51,822 nucleotides of DNA from Arenibacter certesii DSM 19833 (GTDB taxonomy: Bacteria; Bacteroidota; Bacteroidia; Flavobacteriales; Flavobacteriaceae): NCBI RefSeq assembly GCF_000429545.1, contig NZ_AUCB01000036.1:1-51822 (forward strand), in the 5' to 3' direction. Shown here in pieces: positions 8,825-16,737 of this stretch. Made by a program: the position numbers and the translations under genes. The notes below the pieces were generated by a model. It made no database searches. It was not told the origin of the DNA and saw nothing but the letters and a program-made list of their open reading frames with translations. The first letter of the stretch is position 1. The number at the start of each line of letters is the position of its first letter.

Positions 8825-9553
8825 ATGACGGATAGCTTGGTCATTATACCTACTTTCAACGAGATTGAAAATATTGAGCTTATTATTAAAGCTGTCTTTG
8901 CATTGGAGAAGGATTTTAGTATCCTTATTGTAGACGATAACTCCCCAGATGGGACCGCCAAAAAGGTAAGGTCGTTACAAAGGGACTATGTAAATAGACT
9001 ATTTTTAGAGGTTAGACAAGAGAAATTTGGATTGGGTACAGCCTATATCCATGGTTTTAAATGGGCTATTGAAAGAAGATATGATTATATTTTTGAAATG
9101 GATGCCGATTTTTCTCATGCTCCTGCAGATTTGGTAAAATTGCACCAAGCGTGTTTAGACGGTGCTGATGTGGCTATTGGATCCAGATACAAAAAGGGGA
9201 TAAATGTTGTAAATTGGCCTTTACACAGGATTCTTCTCTCCTATGGTGCATCGTTTTATGTTAAGATAATCACTGGAATGTGGGTGCACGACCCAACTGC
9301 GGGTTTTGTTTGCTATAAGAGAAAAGTTTTGGAAACTATTAGTTTAGATTCCGTTAAATTTATAGGATATGCATTTCAAATAGAAATGAAATTTAGAGCC
9401 CATCTGCAAAAGTACAATCTTGTAGAGGTGCCCATAGTTTTTACTGATAGGATACGTGGTAAATCTAAAATGAGTACCTCCATAGTTGGGGAAGCAGTAT
9501 TTGGAGTTCTGCAAATGAAATTTAGGAGCTTGTTTCAAAAAAATAAATTTTAG
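8825..9553 (+). CDS. Polyprenol monophosphomannose synthase-like GT2
   Basis: A 242-residue cytoplasmic GT-A glycosyltransferase of family 2, closest in pattern to Dpm1/Ppm1 enzymes that transfer a sugar from a nucleotide sugar to a polyprenyl phosphate. Seen: IIPTFNEIENI (7-17), the nucleotide site LIVDDNSPDGT (34-44), the metal-binding EMDADFSH (91-98) and the acceptor part GSRYKKG. There is no C-terminal membrane pair, as in the soluble Dpm1 type. It is one base ahead of the dihydroorotase gene and divergent from the GT39 enzyme. Supply of polyprenyl-phosphate mannose to the latter is an inference from families and proximity. Confidence 0.9.
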   Translation: MTDSLVIIPTFNEIENIELIIKAVFALEKDFSILIVDDNSPDGTAKKVRSLQRDYVNRLFLEVRQEKFGLGTAYIHGFKWAIERRYDYIFEMDADFSHAPADLVKLHQACLDGADVAIGSRYKKGINVVNWPLHRILLSYGASFYVKIITGMWVHDPTAGFVCYKRKVLETISLDSVKFIGYAFQIEMKFRAHLQKYNLVEVPIVFTDRIRGKSKMSTSIVGEAVFGVLQMKFRSLFQKNKF

Positions 9554-9554
9554 T

Positions 9555-10889
9555 ATGGGCAAAACAATATTAAAGAACGCTACCGTTGTTAATGAAGGGC
9601 AGATCTTTACTGCGGATATTTTACTGGAAGGAAAAATTATCTTAAAAATTGATAGTCATATCGCTTCAAATGGAGCTAAGGAAATTAATTTGGAAGGTAA
9701 ATATGTTTTGCCAGGAGTAATAGATGATCAGGTGCATTTTAGGGAGCCCGGACTTACTCATAAAGGAACTATTGCAACAGAAAGCAGGGCTGCGGTAGCA
9801 GGGGGAATTACTACATTTATGGAACAACCCAATACCCATCCACAAACAACTACGATTGCCAAGTTAGAAGAGAAATTTGAAATAGCCAGACAATCTGCGT
9901 TTGCTAATTACTCTTTTTTATTCGGGGGAACCAATGACAATCTGGAAGAGCTCAAGAAATTAGACAAAAATGCATGTTCTGGGGTGAAGCTTTTTCTAGG
10001 GTCTTCCACTGGAAATATGTTAGTGGATAACGAAGAGGTTATCGAAAAAATATTTAGGAATACAGAGATGGTAATTTCTGCCCATTGTGAGGACGAGGCC
10101 ACAATTAGGAAAAATATGGCGCTTTATACTGAGCGCTACGGAGATGATATCCCCATGAAATACCATCCCCTGATCAGGAGTGAGGAAGCTTGTTACCTTT
10201 CCTCTTCCAAAGCAATATCCCTAGCAGAAAAAACAGGGGCTAGACTCCATGTCTTTCATGTGTCCACAGGGGCGGAAACTAGTCTTTTTAGGAATGATAT
10301 TCCTTTGGAACAAAAGAAAATAACCGCCGAGGTTTGTATTCACCATCTTTGGTTTGCTGAGGAAGATTATGAAACCAAGGGGACACTTATTAAATGGAAC
10401 CCTGCAGTTAAAACCGCTGCTGATAGAGATCAGTTATGGAAAGCGTTATTAGATGACCGTATAGATGTTGTAGCAACCGATCATGCGCCACACACCCTTG
10501 AGGAAAAAGACAAGGTGTACACTTCCGCGCCATCTGGCGGACCATTGGTACAGCATGCCTTACCAGCAATGCTGGAAAACTACCACTCCGGGAAAATAGG
10601 ATTGGAAAAGATAGTGGAGAAGATGTGTCATAATCCAGCAAAGTTGTTTCAGATAGAAAAGCGTGGATTTATTAAAGAGGGATATTTTGCAGATTTGGTA
10701 GTGGTAGATTTAAATGATACGTGGAAAGTGACAAAAGAAAATATTGCCTATAAGTGTGGATGGTCTCCTTTTCATGGTAATTCTTTTCACTCCAAAATAA
10801 GTCATACTTTTGTAAATGGACATTTGGCTTACGAAAATGGCCGATTTTCAGAGGAGAGAAATGCAATGAGGCTAACCTTCAATAGATAG
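9555..10889 (+). CDS. pyrC: Dihydroorotase (Bacteroidetes type)
   Basis: Zinc amidohydrolase that closes N-carbamoyl-aspartate to dihydroorotate in pyrimidine synthesis. The 444-residue chain shows VIDDQVHFREPGLTHKG (about 55-71), a possible carboxylated lysine in GVKLFLGSS, metal histidines in SAHCEDE and LHVFHVST, and the catalytic ATDHAPH. The first metal histidine of the usual HxH pair is glutamine (Q59-V-H61). From memory the same QVHFREPGLTH occurs in the Porphyromonas enzyme, so it looks like a clade trait and not damage. The gene follows the GT2 gene by one base and precedes a DUF4296 lipoprotein by two bases, so these three are one transcript. Confidence 0.93.
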   Translation: MGKTILKNATVVNEGQIFTADILLEGKIILKIDSHIASNGAKEINLEGKYVLPGVIDDQVHFREPGLTHKGTIATESRAAVAGGITTFMEQPNTHPQTTTIAKLEEKFEIARQSAFANYSFLFGGTNDNLEELKKLDKNACSGVKLFLGSSTGNMLVDNEEVIEKIFRNTEMVISAHCEDEATIRKNMALYTERYGDDIPMKYHPLIRSEEACYLSSSKAISLAEKTGARLHVFHVSTGAETSLFRNDIPLEQKKITAEVCIHHLWFAEEDYETKGTLIKWNPAVKTAADRDQLWKALLDDRIDVVATDHAPHTLEEKDKVYTSAPSGGPLVQHALPAMLENYHSGKIGLEKIVEKMCHNPAKLFQIEKRGFIKEGYFADLVVVDLNDTWKVTKENIAYKCGWSPFHGNSFHSKISHTFVNGHLAYENGRFSEERNAMRLTFNR

Positions 10890-10891
10890 TT

Positions 10892-11317
10892 ATGGTAAAA
10901 TACCTGCTGCCCCTAATTCTTTTATTCTTAATATCTTGTAATGAGGAGGTAGTAAAAAAACCTAAAAATCTTATTCAAAAGGATAAGATGGTTTCTGTTT
11001 TATACGATATCTCTTTGTTAAACGCGGGGCGATCTATAAATCAAAATATCTTGAATGAGTATGATATTGTGCCTATGGAGTATATCTATGAAAAGCACGG
11101 TATAGATAGTCTTCAATTAGTGAATAGTGATACCTACTATGCCTCACTTCCCATTGTTTATGAAGCAATTTATACCGAAGTGAAGGAGAGGTTGGAAAAC
11201 GAAGAGGCATCCATCAATGCCAAAAAAGAAGAAGCCGCCAAAAAAGCTTCCGAGAAAGCAACAGAGTTAAAAAAAGCTGATTCTGATGAAGCTAAGGATG
11301 GTCTTCCAAAAACTTAG
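10892..11317 (+). CDS. DUF4296 lipoprotein
   Basis: A 141-residue lipoprotein: signal MVKYLLPLILLFLISC with lipobox LISC (Cys16), then a small helical domain of the Bacteroidetes DUF4296 family (LIQKDKMVSVLYDISLLNAGRS). A highly charged alanine/lysine/glutamate tail of about 35 residues follows, probably a helix or coiled coil. It is the last gene of the GT2-pyrC transcript. Its end overlaps the convergent epimerase gene by 26 bases, all in the low-complexity tail. Function is unknown; placement is probably the outer membrane facing the periplasm. Confidence 0.85.
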   Translation: MVKYLLPLILLFLISCNEEVVKKPKNLIQKDKMVSVLYDISLLNAGRSINQNILNEYDIVPMEYIYEKHGIDSLQLVNSDTYYASLPIVYEAIYTEVKERLENEEASINAKKEEAAKKASEKATELKKADSDEAKDGLPKT

Positions 11318-12299
11318 TACAGGAAAAATTAATGATGCCTTCTAAAGGCTCATAAGTATGTCCAAGTAGTTCTTTAGACTTGCTATTATTGAATAGCTGA
11401 GCTTTTCTTAAGGATCGCACCGAATTTTTTGAGAGTCTTCTCCCGCGTCTAGTTAGTAGAGAAGCTACCAAATCCAGTCTCCACAATAGTTCCAATTGCC
11501 AGAATTTAAGTGGAATTGTAGGTGCTGGTTTGTTAAGTGCTTTGGTCAACCGATTTAAAATTTCCTTATAACTTAGGTTTTTTGCAACCGTAATAAATTT
11601 TTCATTTTTCACGTTAGAATCCATTAGTTGGATCATTAATGAAATCACGTCCTGCACAGATACAAAGCCCGTTCCGCCCGGAGGATAGAATTTTCTTGCC
11701 TTATTTGCATTTTGAAATAGGAGTCCGGTACCAGTTTCCCAAAATCCTGGGCCTATAATGACACCCGGGTTAACGATCACTGCCGGGACGTTTTCCTGTG
11801 TCCCGCGCCACACCTCTAGTTCAGCTTCCATTTTAGTTAAAGCATATACATTGGCACGGTGAGTGGTCCAGTCCGTTTTTTCTGTAGCGGGCTTCCCATC
11901 CAACGTTCTTCCAATAGCCGCTATGGAGCTTACGTAGCACAGCTTTTCTATTTGATGCGCAATACACAGGTTTACTATGTTTTTGGTGCCCTCTATATTT
12001 ACTATCCTCAACAATTCATAGTCGCTGGGATCAAAAGAGATTAGGGCGGCGCAATGGTATACTTGGGTAACATTTTTAAAGGCTGTTTCCAATGCGGGAA
12101 TATCCATTAGGTCTGCCTCTACCCAATTAATTTTTTTAAATAGTGAGTGGGATTCCTCACTGTAGTAGCCAAAAACCCTTTCTACCTGGGTTAGATTACT
12201 GGTAGTTCTATGTATGGCTTTTACCTCTTTGCCCAATTGCAATAACCGTAAGAGCAAATGTGCTCCTACCAAACCCGTACCTCCTGTGACTAAGATCAT
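11292..12299 (-). CDS. NAD-dependent epimerase/dehydratase family protein
   Basis: An extended short-chain dehydrogenase/reductase of 335 residues. The nucleotide-binding motif GGTGLVG is at 6-12, the conserved DxD-like VEADLMD at 60-66 and the catalytic pair YxxxK at Y152-K156, with the serine in CYVSSIAAIG (about 121-130) ahead of it. The C-terminal half lacks features that would show a sugar nucleotide, steroid or dihydroflavonol substrate; the family pattern is closest to dihydroflavonol reductase-like epimerases. It overlaps the DUF4296 gene tail-to-tail and is divergent from tyrS. Substrate is unknown. Confidence 0.88.
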   Translation of the reverse strand: MILVTGGTGLVGAHLLLRLLQLGKEVKAIHRTTSNLTQVERVFGYYSEESHSLFKKINWVEADLMDIPALETAFKNVTQVYHCAALISFDPSDYELLRIVNIEGTKNIVNLCIAHQIEKLCYVSSIAAIGRTLDGKPATEKTDWTTHRANVYALTKMEAELEVWRGTQENVPAVIVNPGVIIGPGFWETGTGLLFQNANKARKFYPPGGTGFVSVQDVISLMIQLMDSNVKNEKFITVAKNLSYKEILNRLTKALNKPAPTIPLKFWQLELLWRLDLVASLLTRRGRRLSKNSVRSLRKAQLFNNSKSKELLGHTYEPLEGIINFSCTKFLEDHP

Positions 12300-12447
12300 G
12301 GCTCAAATTTACTCATTTGCATTGATAAATCTAAAAATTCATTGATGCGAATATTCAGGTTGTGATTTGGAACTCATTCCCCTAAAAAATAGGTTCAGAG
12401 AAATGGATTATTATACCCTTTGCAAGAAGAAAGCAAGCTATTTGCTT

Positions 12448-12455
12448 TATCTTTG
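12448..12455 (+). promoter_or_regulatory. TAnnTTTG -7 promoter element before tyrS
   Basis: TATCTTTG lies 29 bases before the tyrS ATG. A TTTG at 12419-12422 could be the -33 element, though the 25-base spacing is longer than usual. Confidence 0.55.
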
Positions 12456-12484
12456 CCACTATTATAGAAAAGTAAACTTTAAGC

Positions 12485-13780
12485 ATGACTTCAAATTTTG
12501 TAGAAGAATTAACCTGGAGGGGGATGTTGCACGATGTAATGCCCGGAACCGAAGAGCATTTATTAAGTGGAATGCAGTCTGCCTATGTAGGAATAGATCC
12601 TACGGCAGATTCACTTCATATAGGACATTTGGTAGGTGTAATGATGCTGCGGCATTTTCAATTGGCCGGACATAAACCCTATGCTTTAATTGGCGGTGCA
12701 ACCGGGATGATTGGCGATCCTTCAGGTAAATCTAATGAACGTAATTTGCTGGATGAAGCTACCTTGGCGAAGAACCAAGCAGGAATAAAAGCCCAACTTG
12801 CACGTTTTTTAGATTTTAATAGCGGTAAAGACAATAGCGCCATCTTAGTAAATAATTACGACTGGATGAAGGAGTTTTCCTTTTTGGAGTTTATTCGTGA
12901 TGTTGGTAAACATATTACCGTGAACTATATGATGGCTAAAGATTCCGTAAAAAAAAGGTTAACGTCAGAATCTAACGATGGCTTGTCCTTTACAGAATTC
13001 ACCTATCAATTGGTGCAAGGATATGATTTTTTACATCTTTACAGAACCCATAATTGTACCCTTCAAATGGGAGGAAGCGATCAATGGGGGAATATTACAA
13101 CAGGTACAGAACTTATTCGTAGGATTGATGGAAATAAAGGGTATGCGCTTACCTGTCCATTAATTACCAAAGCCGATGGCACTAAATTTGGAAAATCTGA
13201 AGGAGGTAATGTTTGGTTGGATGCGGAAAGGACATCGCCCTATAAATTCTACCAATATTGGTTGAATACCTCTGATGAAGATGCGGAAAAGTACATTAAA
13301 ATATTTACCTTCCTAAGTAAGGATGAAATTGAGGACCTGGTAAATGAACATAAGGAAGCACCACATTTACGGATTCTGCAAAAGCGTTTGGCAGATGAAA
13401 TTACGGTAATGGTGCATTCACAAGAAGATTTGGACAATGCAAAACAGGCCAGTAATATCCTTTTTGGAAAATCCACTTCAGATGACCTTAAGAAATTGAA
13501 TGAGAAAGCATTTTTGGATGTTTTTGAAGGTGTGCCGCAAGCTGAGGTAGCCAGAGAAGAAATTGAAAATGGATTGGATATGATTGGGGCTTTAGCCGCT
13601 AAGACCAACTTTTTGGCATCTAATGGAGAGGCAAGACGTGAACTAAAACAAAATTCCATTTCTGTGAACAAAGAAAAGGTTAAAGAAGATTACATCATAA
13701 CCTCAGAAGACTTAATCAATAATAAGTTTGTGCTTTTACAGCGCGGGAAAAAGAATTACTTTGTACTAGTAGTGCAATAG
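12485..13780 (+). CDS. tyrS: Tyrosyl-tRNA synthetase
   Basis: Class I aminoacyl-tRNA synthetase charging tRNA-Tyr with tyrosine. The 431-residue protein is full length for bacterial TyrRS. Visible are HIGH (45-48), the tyrosine pocket YQLVQGYD (174-181) and [10 protein letters not shown] (194-203), the KMSKS equivalent KFGKS (234-238), and a C-terminal S4 RNA-binding domain (about 365-431). The start is the ATG at 12485; a frame opening at 12367 in another register is a shadow. A perfect 13-base-stem terminator lies just downstream. Confidence 0.98.
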   Translation: MTSNFVEELTWRGMLHDVMPGTEEHLLSGMQSAYVGIDPTADSLHIGHLVGVMMLRHFQLAGHKPYALIGGATGMIGDPSGKSNERNLLDEATLAKNQAGIKAQLARFLDFNSGKDNSAILVNNYDWMKEFSFLEFIRDVGKHITVNYMMAKDSVKKRLTSESNDGLSFTEFTYQLVQGYDFLHLYRTHNCTLQMGGSDQWGNITTGTELIRRIDGNKGYALTCPLITKADGTKFGKSEGGNVWLDAERTSPYKFYQYWLNTSDEDAEKYIKIFTFLSKDEIEDLVNEHKEAPHLRILQKRLADEITVMVHSQEDLDNAKQASNILFGKSTSDDLKKLNEKAFLDVFEGVPQAEVAREEIENGLDMIGALAAKTNFLASNGEARRELKQNSISVNKEKVKEDYIITSEDLINNKFVLLQRGKKNYFVLVVQ

Positions 13781-13800
13781 CTCGTATTAATTTTAAATTT

Positions 13801-13836
13801 AGAAACCCTAAGCCAAATCGCTTAGGGTTTCTTGTT
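13801..13836 (+). terminator. Rho-independent terminator of tyrS
   Basis: A perfect 13-base stem (AGAAACCCTAAGC / GCTTAGGGTTTCT) with the loop CAAATC lies 20 bases after the tyrS stop, followed by TTGTTTT. Confidence 0.9.
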
Positions 13837-13971
13837 TTATGGCCTCTTAAGTAGCGGTTGATTGTAGTTGGAAAGGTTTGGTGCTTTTCTCTTGGGCATT
13901 GTAAAAATTGAGACCAAGAGAGGGAAATATACTTTCTGATTTCCCGTTAGCGTATTAGAATTTTATAATTT

Positions 13972-14502
13972 ATTAAGAAATATTTATTGATTTTTGCCAT
14001 TCTGGCTGCATTTAGTGCATGTGATAAGTTAGATGAACTTACTAAGTTTGAAATGGATTATAAACAGCGTGTGGTTATACCGTCCACTACTGGGATGGAT
14101 TTGCCCTTTGATATTTATACACCTGAAACGGAAACCAACTCTTCCTCAGAGTTTGGTGTAAACGATACTAGAAAAGACCTTATTGAAGAAATAGTATTAC
14201 GGAAACTAACATTAAACCTAGTAACTCCTGAGGGAGAAGATTTTAGTTTTTTGGAATCTATTAGCGTGTATATGTCAGCAGAGGATCTTCCTGAAATCCG
14301 AATTGCCTGGAATGAAGAGGTGTCGGCTACTGTAGGGGGTACATTGGAATTAGAAACCGCTGGAGACAACTTAAAAGAGTATATTAAAAAAACGAATTAT
14401 ACCTTAAGGTTAAATACGGTTACGGATGAATTTCTATCCACGGATTATGAGGTAGATGTGGCATCTATATTCTTTGTGGATGCTAAGATCTTAGGCTTAT
14501 AG
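13972..14502 (+). CDS. Lipoprotein of unknown function, non-standard start codon
   Basis: A secreted lipoprotein of about 176 residues. The frame has no ATG near its N-terminus. Reading from ATT at 13972 gives (I/M)KKYLLIFAILAAFSAC, a textbook lipoprotein signal with two lysines and a FSAC lipobox. Starting at the first standard codon, TTG at 13987, would remove both lysines and leave only MIFAILAAFSAC. An in-frame TAA at 13966-13968 rules out a longer upstream start. Either ATT is used, or an ATG has been mutated or misread. The mature part is acidic and beta-rich, without a family I recognise. It ends directly against the convergent LuxE-type gene, the two stop codons being adjacent. Confidence 0.75.
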   Translation: MKKYLLIFAILAAFSACDKLDELTKFEMDYKQRVVIPSTTGMDLPFDIYTPETETNSSSEFGVNDTRKDLIEEIVLRKLTLNLVTPEGEDFSFLESISVYMSAEDLPEIRIAWNEEVSATVGGTLELETAGDNLKEYIKKTNYTLRLNTVTDEFLSTDYEVDVASIFFVDAKILGL

Positions 14503-15486
14503 CACCATTAAATTGCAGCCTCGAACATCCGAGTGGTCAAAGCGTCCTAAAATTTCAAAACTTCCATTCAGATGTACTTTTCCTAAATCCTGTGTGGCTA
14601 TAAAGGCGCACGAATGGATATTGGCAAGATCTATTATATTTATCCCCCCACTTTTTCCGGGTTCTTGTAAAGATAAAGGGTCCTCTGTTTCTCTAGTAAC
14701 TATTTTCATCCATTGTGGTGTGTGAAAAATACCGTTTCCATGCGAGTATGCCTGGGATAATAACTCTGTCATCCCATATTCGGAGTGTATTTGAGGGACC
14801 CCAAATCCATTGACCAGCAGTTGGTGGAGTTCTTCCCGTATCATTTCCTTTTTACGGCCTTTCATTCCGCCGGTTTCCATAACAACCGTATTTTTAAGCT
14901 GTAAATTATATTTTTCAGCCATATCCAATAAGGCAAAGGAAACCCCAATAAGTAACGTTTTTGTATGGGTTTCTTCCAATTTAAGCAAGGTCTCCTTTAA
15001 ATGTTCCAGATCATCCAAATAAAATCCGCTATCGGGATGATTGCTCTTTTTAATGAGGTCATCAGCCATATAAATTAGGGAAGATCCCTCTCGCTCTAAG
15101 TAAGAAGGAAGTAGAGCTAAGATGCAATATTCATTTATGGCTCCATAAAAGGCTTCAAACGCACTTAGATAGCTCTGCTCGTAGAGGGAGAGGTTCCTTA
15201 CTGAGTGCTTACTAACTTCACTCCCGGTAGTACCACTACTGGTAAAAATAATCTCGGGTTTGAAACTGCCAGTGATCACATTGTGGGTTTTGAAAAAGGA
15301 AATAGGTAGAAAGGGAATGTCTTCTACGCGATTAACATTGGATTCATCTTTTCCTAAATGTTGGCAAAACTCGCGATATACTTTATTGTTATGATACTGC
15401 GAACTAAAAGTTTGTAGCGCCAAGGCGTTAAACTCTTTTTCGCTACCAATGCTAAAAATATTCGAATGGATATTGTTGTGATTCAC
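14497..15486 (-). CDS. LuxE/PaaK-type acyl-protein synthetase
   Basis: A 329-residue member of the ANL adenylating superfamily related to LuxE acyl-protein synthetase. The phosphate-binding FTSSGTTGSE is near residue 83; the later adenylate motifs are HSEYGMTELLSQAY and the C-terminal GRFDHSDVRGCNLMVL. LuxE-type enzymes activate a carboxylate as an acyl-adenylate and pass it to a protein thiol. No LuxC or LuxD partner is nearby, so the substrate is unknown; stand-alone copies are common in flavobacteria. Translation probably begins at GTG (15484-15486), as no ATG precedes the conserved NIFSIGSEKEF segment. A -7-like TATTTTTG lies five bases upstream of the GTG. Confidence 0.85.
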   Translation of the reverse strand: MNHNNIHSNIFSIGSEKEFNALALQTFSSQYHNNKVYREFCQHLGKDESNVNRVEDIPFLPISFFKTHNVITGSFKPEIIFTSSGTTGSEVSKHSVRNLSLYEQSYLSAFEAFYGAINEYCILALLPSYLEREGSSLIYMADDLIKKSNHPDSGFYLDDLEHLKETLLKLEETHTKTLLIGVSFALLDMAEKYNLQLKNTVVMETGGMKGRKKEMIREELHQLLVNGFGVPQIHSEYGMTELLSQAYSHGNGIFHTPQWMKIVTRETEDPLSLQEPGKSGGINIIDLANIHSCAFIATQDLGKVHLNGSFEILGRFDHSDVRGCNLMVL

Positions 15487-15491
15487 GGATA

Positions 15492-15499
15492 CAAAAATA
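15492..15499 (-). promoter_or_regulatory. TAnnTTTG element directly before the LuxE-type gene
   Basis: TATTTTTG on the - strand matches the Bacteroidetes -7 consensus and ends five bases before the GTG start, so transcription would begin at or very near the start codon. Confidence 0.4.
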
Positions 15500-15691
15500 G
15501 TAATATTAGCAGTTGGCGGAAACCAAAATTGAAATTTATTGAATTGTATAAAATTGTGCTACAATAAACGGTAACCTCAATTCACCTAATACCGGTGTAA
15601 GCTTCTACTATTTATAGCTATTCATCTGTAATCTAAAAGTTCTATTGCAGTTTCTTAAAATTTGAAATCGAATTAAAATGGGGTGTAATAC

Positions 15692-16011
15692 CTATTTGAT
15701 CACCAATTTTCTTGTCATTACTTTTTGCTTTGTAACCTGAAGCGCATAGACCCCTGGAGCAAGTTTGGATACGTTTAAATGTGGGTTGGTTATCTTACCT
15801 TGAAGTACGAGAGTTCCAAAAATATCGTAGATAACGATGTCTTTTTGCCATTATCTTTTGTGTTGATATATACTACACCATCATCGGTAGGATTGGGGTA
15901 AAGCTTAAAATTATCGGAAGTGGTCCTCTAGTTCTCTGGGAGTTCGATATTCTCTTGTGCAGTTAGTGCCAAGCTTAATACGCTTAAAATGAGGGGGTAA
16001 ATTATTTTCAT
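15692..16011 (-). pseudogene. Broken T9SS sorting-domain mini-protein
   Basis: The reading starts with ATG at 16011 and a signal peptide (MKIIYPLILSVLSLALTAQ), then meets TAG at 15928-15930 after 27 codons. Reading on, the same frame gives DNFKLYPNPTDDGVVYINT, the start of a type IX C-terminal sorting domain. At an A5 run (15842-15846) the frame slips: adding one A restores DIVIYDIFGTLVLQGK and the ending VYALQVTKQKVMTRKLVIK with stop at 15692-15694. So there are two lesions, a nonsense codon and a one-base deletion. The intact gene just upstream (16182-16493) has the same architecture and similar wording, so this is probably a decayed tandem duplicate. Confidence 0.88.
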
Positions 16012-16181
16012 GGTTTCTTTTGATTTGGGGTCAACCTCCTAAATTAAGGAAACCATTATTGAACTCGGTCAGTTTGTGGTAAACGTAAGGTTTTGTATAT
16101 AAAGATCAATTTTTAAATTGATTAAATGTCTTTTAATGATTTAAACGAGTTGTTGCACGAGGCGAGTTGACTGGCAAAAGA

Positions 16182-16493
16182 CTATTTGATAATTAATTTT
16201 CGGGTAGCAATTTTGTTTTTTTCTGTAATCCTTAACATGTATACGCCCGAATCTAGATTATCTAGTTTTAGTTCCATACCCAAAAGTGTCGTTTCTAAAA
16301 CCTTGGTGCCGAAAATATCAAATATAAGTACCTTCTTAGGTGCATTTAGAGTAGTGCTGATATAAACCCTGCCATTGGTAGCTGGGTTAGGATATAGTTT
16401 GAAGCCATCAATATCCCCGCTATTTCCTTTGGAATCTTGCCCATAGGAAAAAGAAAGGAATAAGAATGTTACAATTAAGTAGAGTTGCTTCAT
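16182..16493 (-). CDS. Mini-protein of signal peptide plus T9SS type A sorting domain
   Basis: A 103-residue secreted protein made only of a signal peptide (about 1-18, ending FSYGQ) and a type IX secretion C-terminal sorting domain (about 28-103). The domain shows the hallmarks FKLYPNPATNGRVYIST, VLIFDIFGTKVLE, LDSGVYMLRI and the terminal TRKLIIK. There is almost no passenger between them. The domain normally directs a cargo through the outer membrane and is then removed; here the domain is the protein. It follows the TonB receptor gene on the same strand, with a hairpin between. A small surface partner of the receptor is one possibility, not shown. Confidence 0.9.
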   Translation of the reverse strand: MKQLYLIVTFLFLSFSYGQDSKGNSGDIDGFKLYPNPATNGRVYISTTLNAPKKVLIFDIFGTKVLETTLLGMELKLDNLDSGVYMLRITEKNKIATRKLIIK

Positions 16494-16636
16494 ATAAATT
16501 TTTATAGCAAATTGGTTCCTTACAAATGTAATAAATTTTGGGACAGATCGTTAGGAGACCCGCATTTTTGGGCTAAAATTGGAAAAATATAAAGAGGCGC
16601 AAGTGTAATCAATTGGTTTTAAGCTCATTAGATAAT

Positions 16637-16670
16637 CGAAGCTATCTCCTGAGAATAGTAGATAGCTTCG
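16637..16670 (-). terminator. Hairpin between TonB receptor and mini-protein genes
   Basis: A perfect 11-base stem (CGAAGCTATCT / AGATAGCTTCG) with a 12-base loop lies about 70 bases after the receptor stop. No T-run follows it on the - strand, so it may be a processing, stabilising or partial-termination element instead of a simple terminator. Confidence 0.5.
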
Positions 16671-16737
16671 CTTGATATTAAAATAAAGTGCATTAGGAGG
16701 TTATAACCTGCGCAGTTCAATATAAATTTATATTAAC

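Noticed and set aside
12367..12675. 102-residue + frame before and within tyrS
   Set aside because: It begins with a codon other than ATG, overlaps the tyrS start by 190 bases in a different frame, and reads as an arginine/cysteine-rich shadow.
13249..13671. 140-residue - frame inside tyrS
   Set aside because: It lies fully antisense to the tyrS 3' half and has no family features or plausible signal.
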